The notes under the pieces were generated by a model. That model saw only the letters and a program-made list of their open reading frames with translations, was not told the origin of the DNA and ran no database searches. This document shows positions 13,839 to 14,226 of a DNA stretch of 14,226 nt, piece after piece. The stretch is from Promethearchaeota archaeon (GTDB taxonomy: Archaea; Asgardarchaeota; Lokiarchaeia; Sigynarchaeales; SOKP01), in assembly GCA_016839905.1 (NCBI GenBank), contig JAEOTJ010000269.1:1-14226 (forward strand), written 5' to 3'. A program made the position numbers and the translations under genes. Numbering within the stretch: position 1 is the first letter of the stretch; the number at the start of each line of letters is the position of its first letter.

Positions 13839-13938
13839 CTTTAAAACCAGACGATAGCGTTAATGAGGAAATCAATCAACTTTTACTTTCTAATTTTTAA
13901 CGTTCCTTATTCATTAATTTATTAGTGATTAAGAATTT
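13839..13938 (+). repeat. Direct repeat, copy B (orphan GTPase 3' end)
   Basis: Matches 10261-10338 at 70 of 78 positions without gaps and still encodes FKTRR and the TAG stop, but has no GTPase body in front of it. It lies 3.58 kb from copy A and, with it, brackets the LRR and propeller genes. Confidence 0.85.
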
Positions 13939-13983
13939 CTCGGACTTCAATGAGAATGAGTTCCGAATTCACTGAGCTTGAGA

Positions 13984-14000
13984 GCAAGTTATCTTGATAT
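13984..14000 (+). repeat. 17-nt dispersed repeat, copy 2
   Basis: GCAAGTTATCTTGATAT; 16 of 17 bases match 12091-12107. It lies after repeat copy B in the gene-free right end. Confidence 0.4.
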
Positions 14001-14226
14001 TTATTTCAGGTATTTTAACTCTTTTGTAATTATTTAAGAGCGAAATAAATTAAGTTTAAGTTTCTTGCTTATCTAAGGATAAAATCGAAATTAAGAAAAT
14101 TTGGCTAATTTTATAAACAAATGATCAATTAAAAATTAACCCTTTTTTTTGTTTTCTACACATTCCACACCCCATTTACTAAATTTGAGAATTCTATGGA
14201 ACTTATATTATCTTTAAAAAACTTTC

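Larger units (their letters stand above)
13727..14226. other. Gene-free right end of the window
   Basis: No credible coding frame was seen on either strand. The stretch holds the second copy of the GTPase 3'-end repeat (13839-13938), the second copy of a 17-nt repeat (13984-14000) and AT-rich DNA with a T-run at 14143-14150. An ATG at 14196 stays open to the edge for ten codons, which is too short to call. Confidence 0.5.

Overview
The window looks like an accessory stretch of an Asgard archaeal genome, most likely a Lokiarchaeia (Promethearchaeota) relative. The evidence is low GC; archaeal TATA-like boxes (TTTAAATA, TTATATAT) ahead of several genes; remains of Ras/Rab-type small GTPases; a leucine-rich-repeat protein with the N-terminal module I recall from Lokiarchaeia; VapB/VapC genes; and surface proteins ending in an 'IPG + hydrophobic helix + basic tail' anchor. 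No rRNA, tRNA, CRISPR array or recognisable insertion sequence was seen. The taxonomic call is inference from gene content.

Layout. Bases 2-112 hold a small-GTPase P-loop fragment, cut by the window edge and stopped early. Bases 202-1378 (minus) are a likely three-gene unit: an RHH (VapB-like) antitoxin, a small charged protein, and a 201-aa protein with a degenerate zinc-peptidase motif (AELLH instead of HExxH). Bases 1659-3502 (plus) hold an unrecognised protein with an uncertain start and an HNH-like motif, then a coiled-coil protein; a near-tandem 22-nt duplication appears to have cut the tail of the first. Bases 3680-4406 (minus) are a clean VapBC toxin-antitoxin pair.

Bases 4669-8658 (plus) hold four consecutive membrane-anchored proteins that share one paralogous extracytoplasmic core, each with a different add-on: an N-terminal beta-rich domain in the first, nothing extra in the second and third, and a cytoplasmic tail with four CxxC knuckles in the fourth. 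The last three are translationally coupled. I regard this as the best candidate for an undescribed system. Bases 8905-9447 encode a small basic coiled-coil protein with a CxxC knuckle.

Bases 9653-10279 are a small-GTPase pseudogene whose only visible lesions are a 32-nt insertion directly after the P-loop Gly-Lys and one extra T directly after the WDVAGQ motif. A second, roughly 90% identical copy of its last codons and 3' flank lies at 13839, so a 3.5-kb block carrying an LRR protein (10556-12082) and a seven-bladed SBBP beta-propeller surface protein (12359-13726) is flanked by direct repeats. The window therefore shows GTPase remains at three places, active repeat-driven gene remodelling, and a run of surface proteins.
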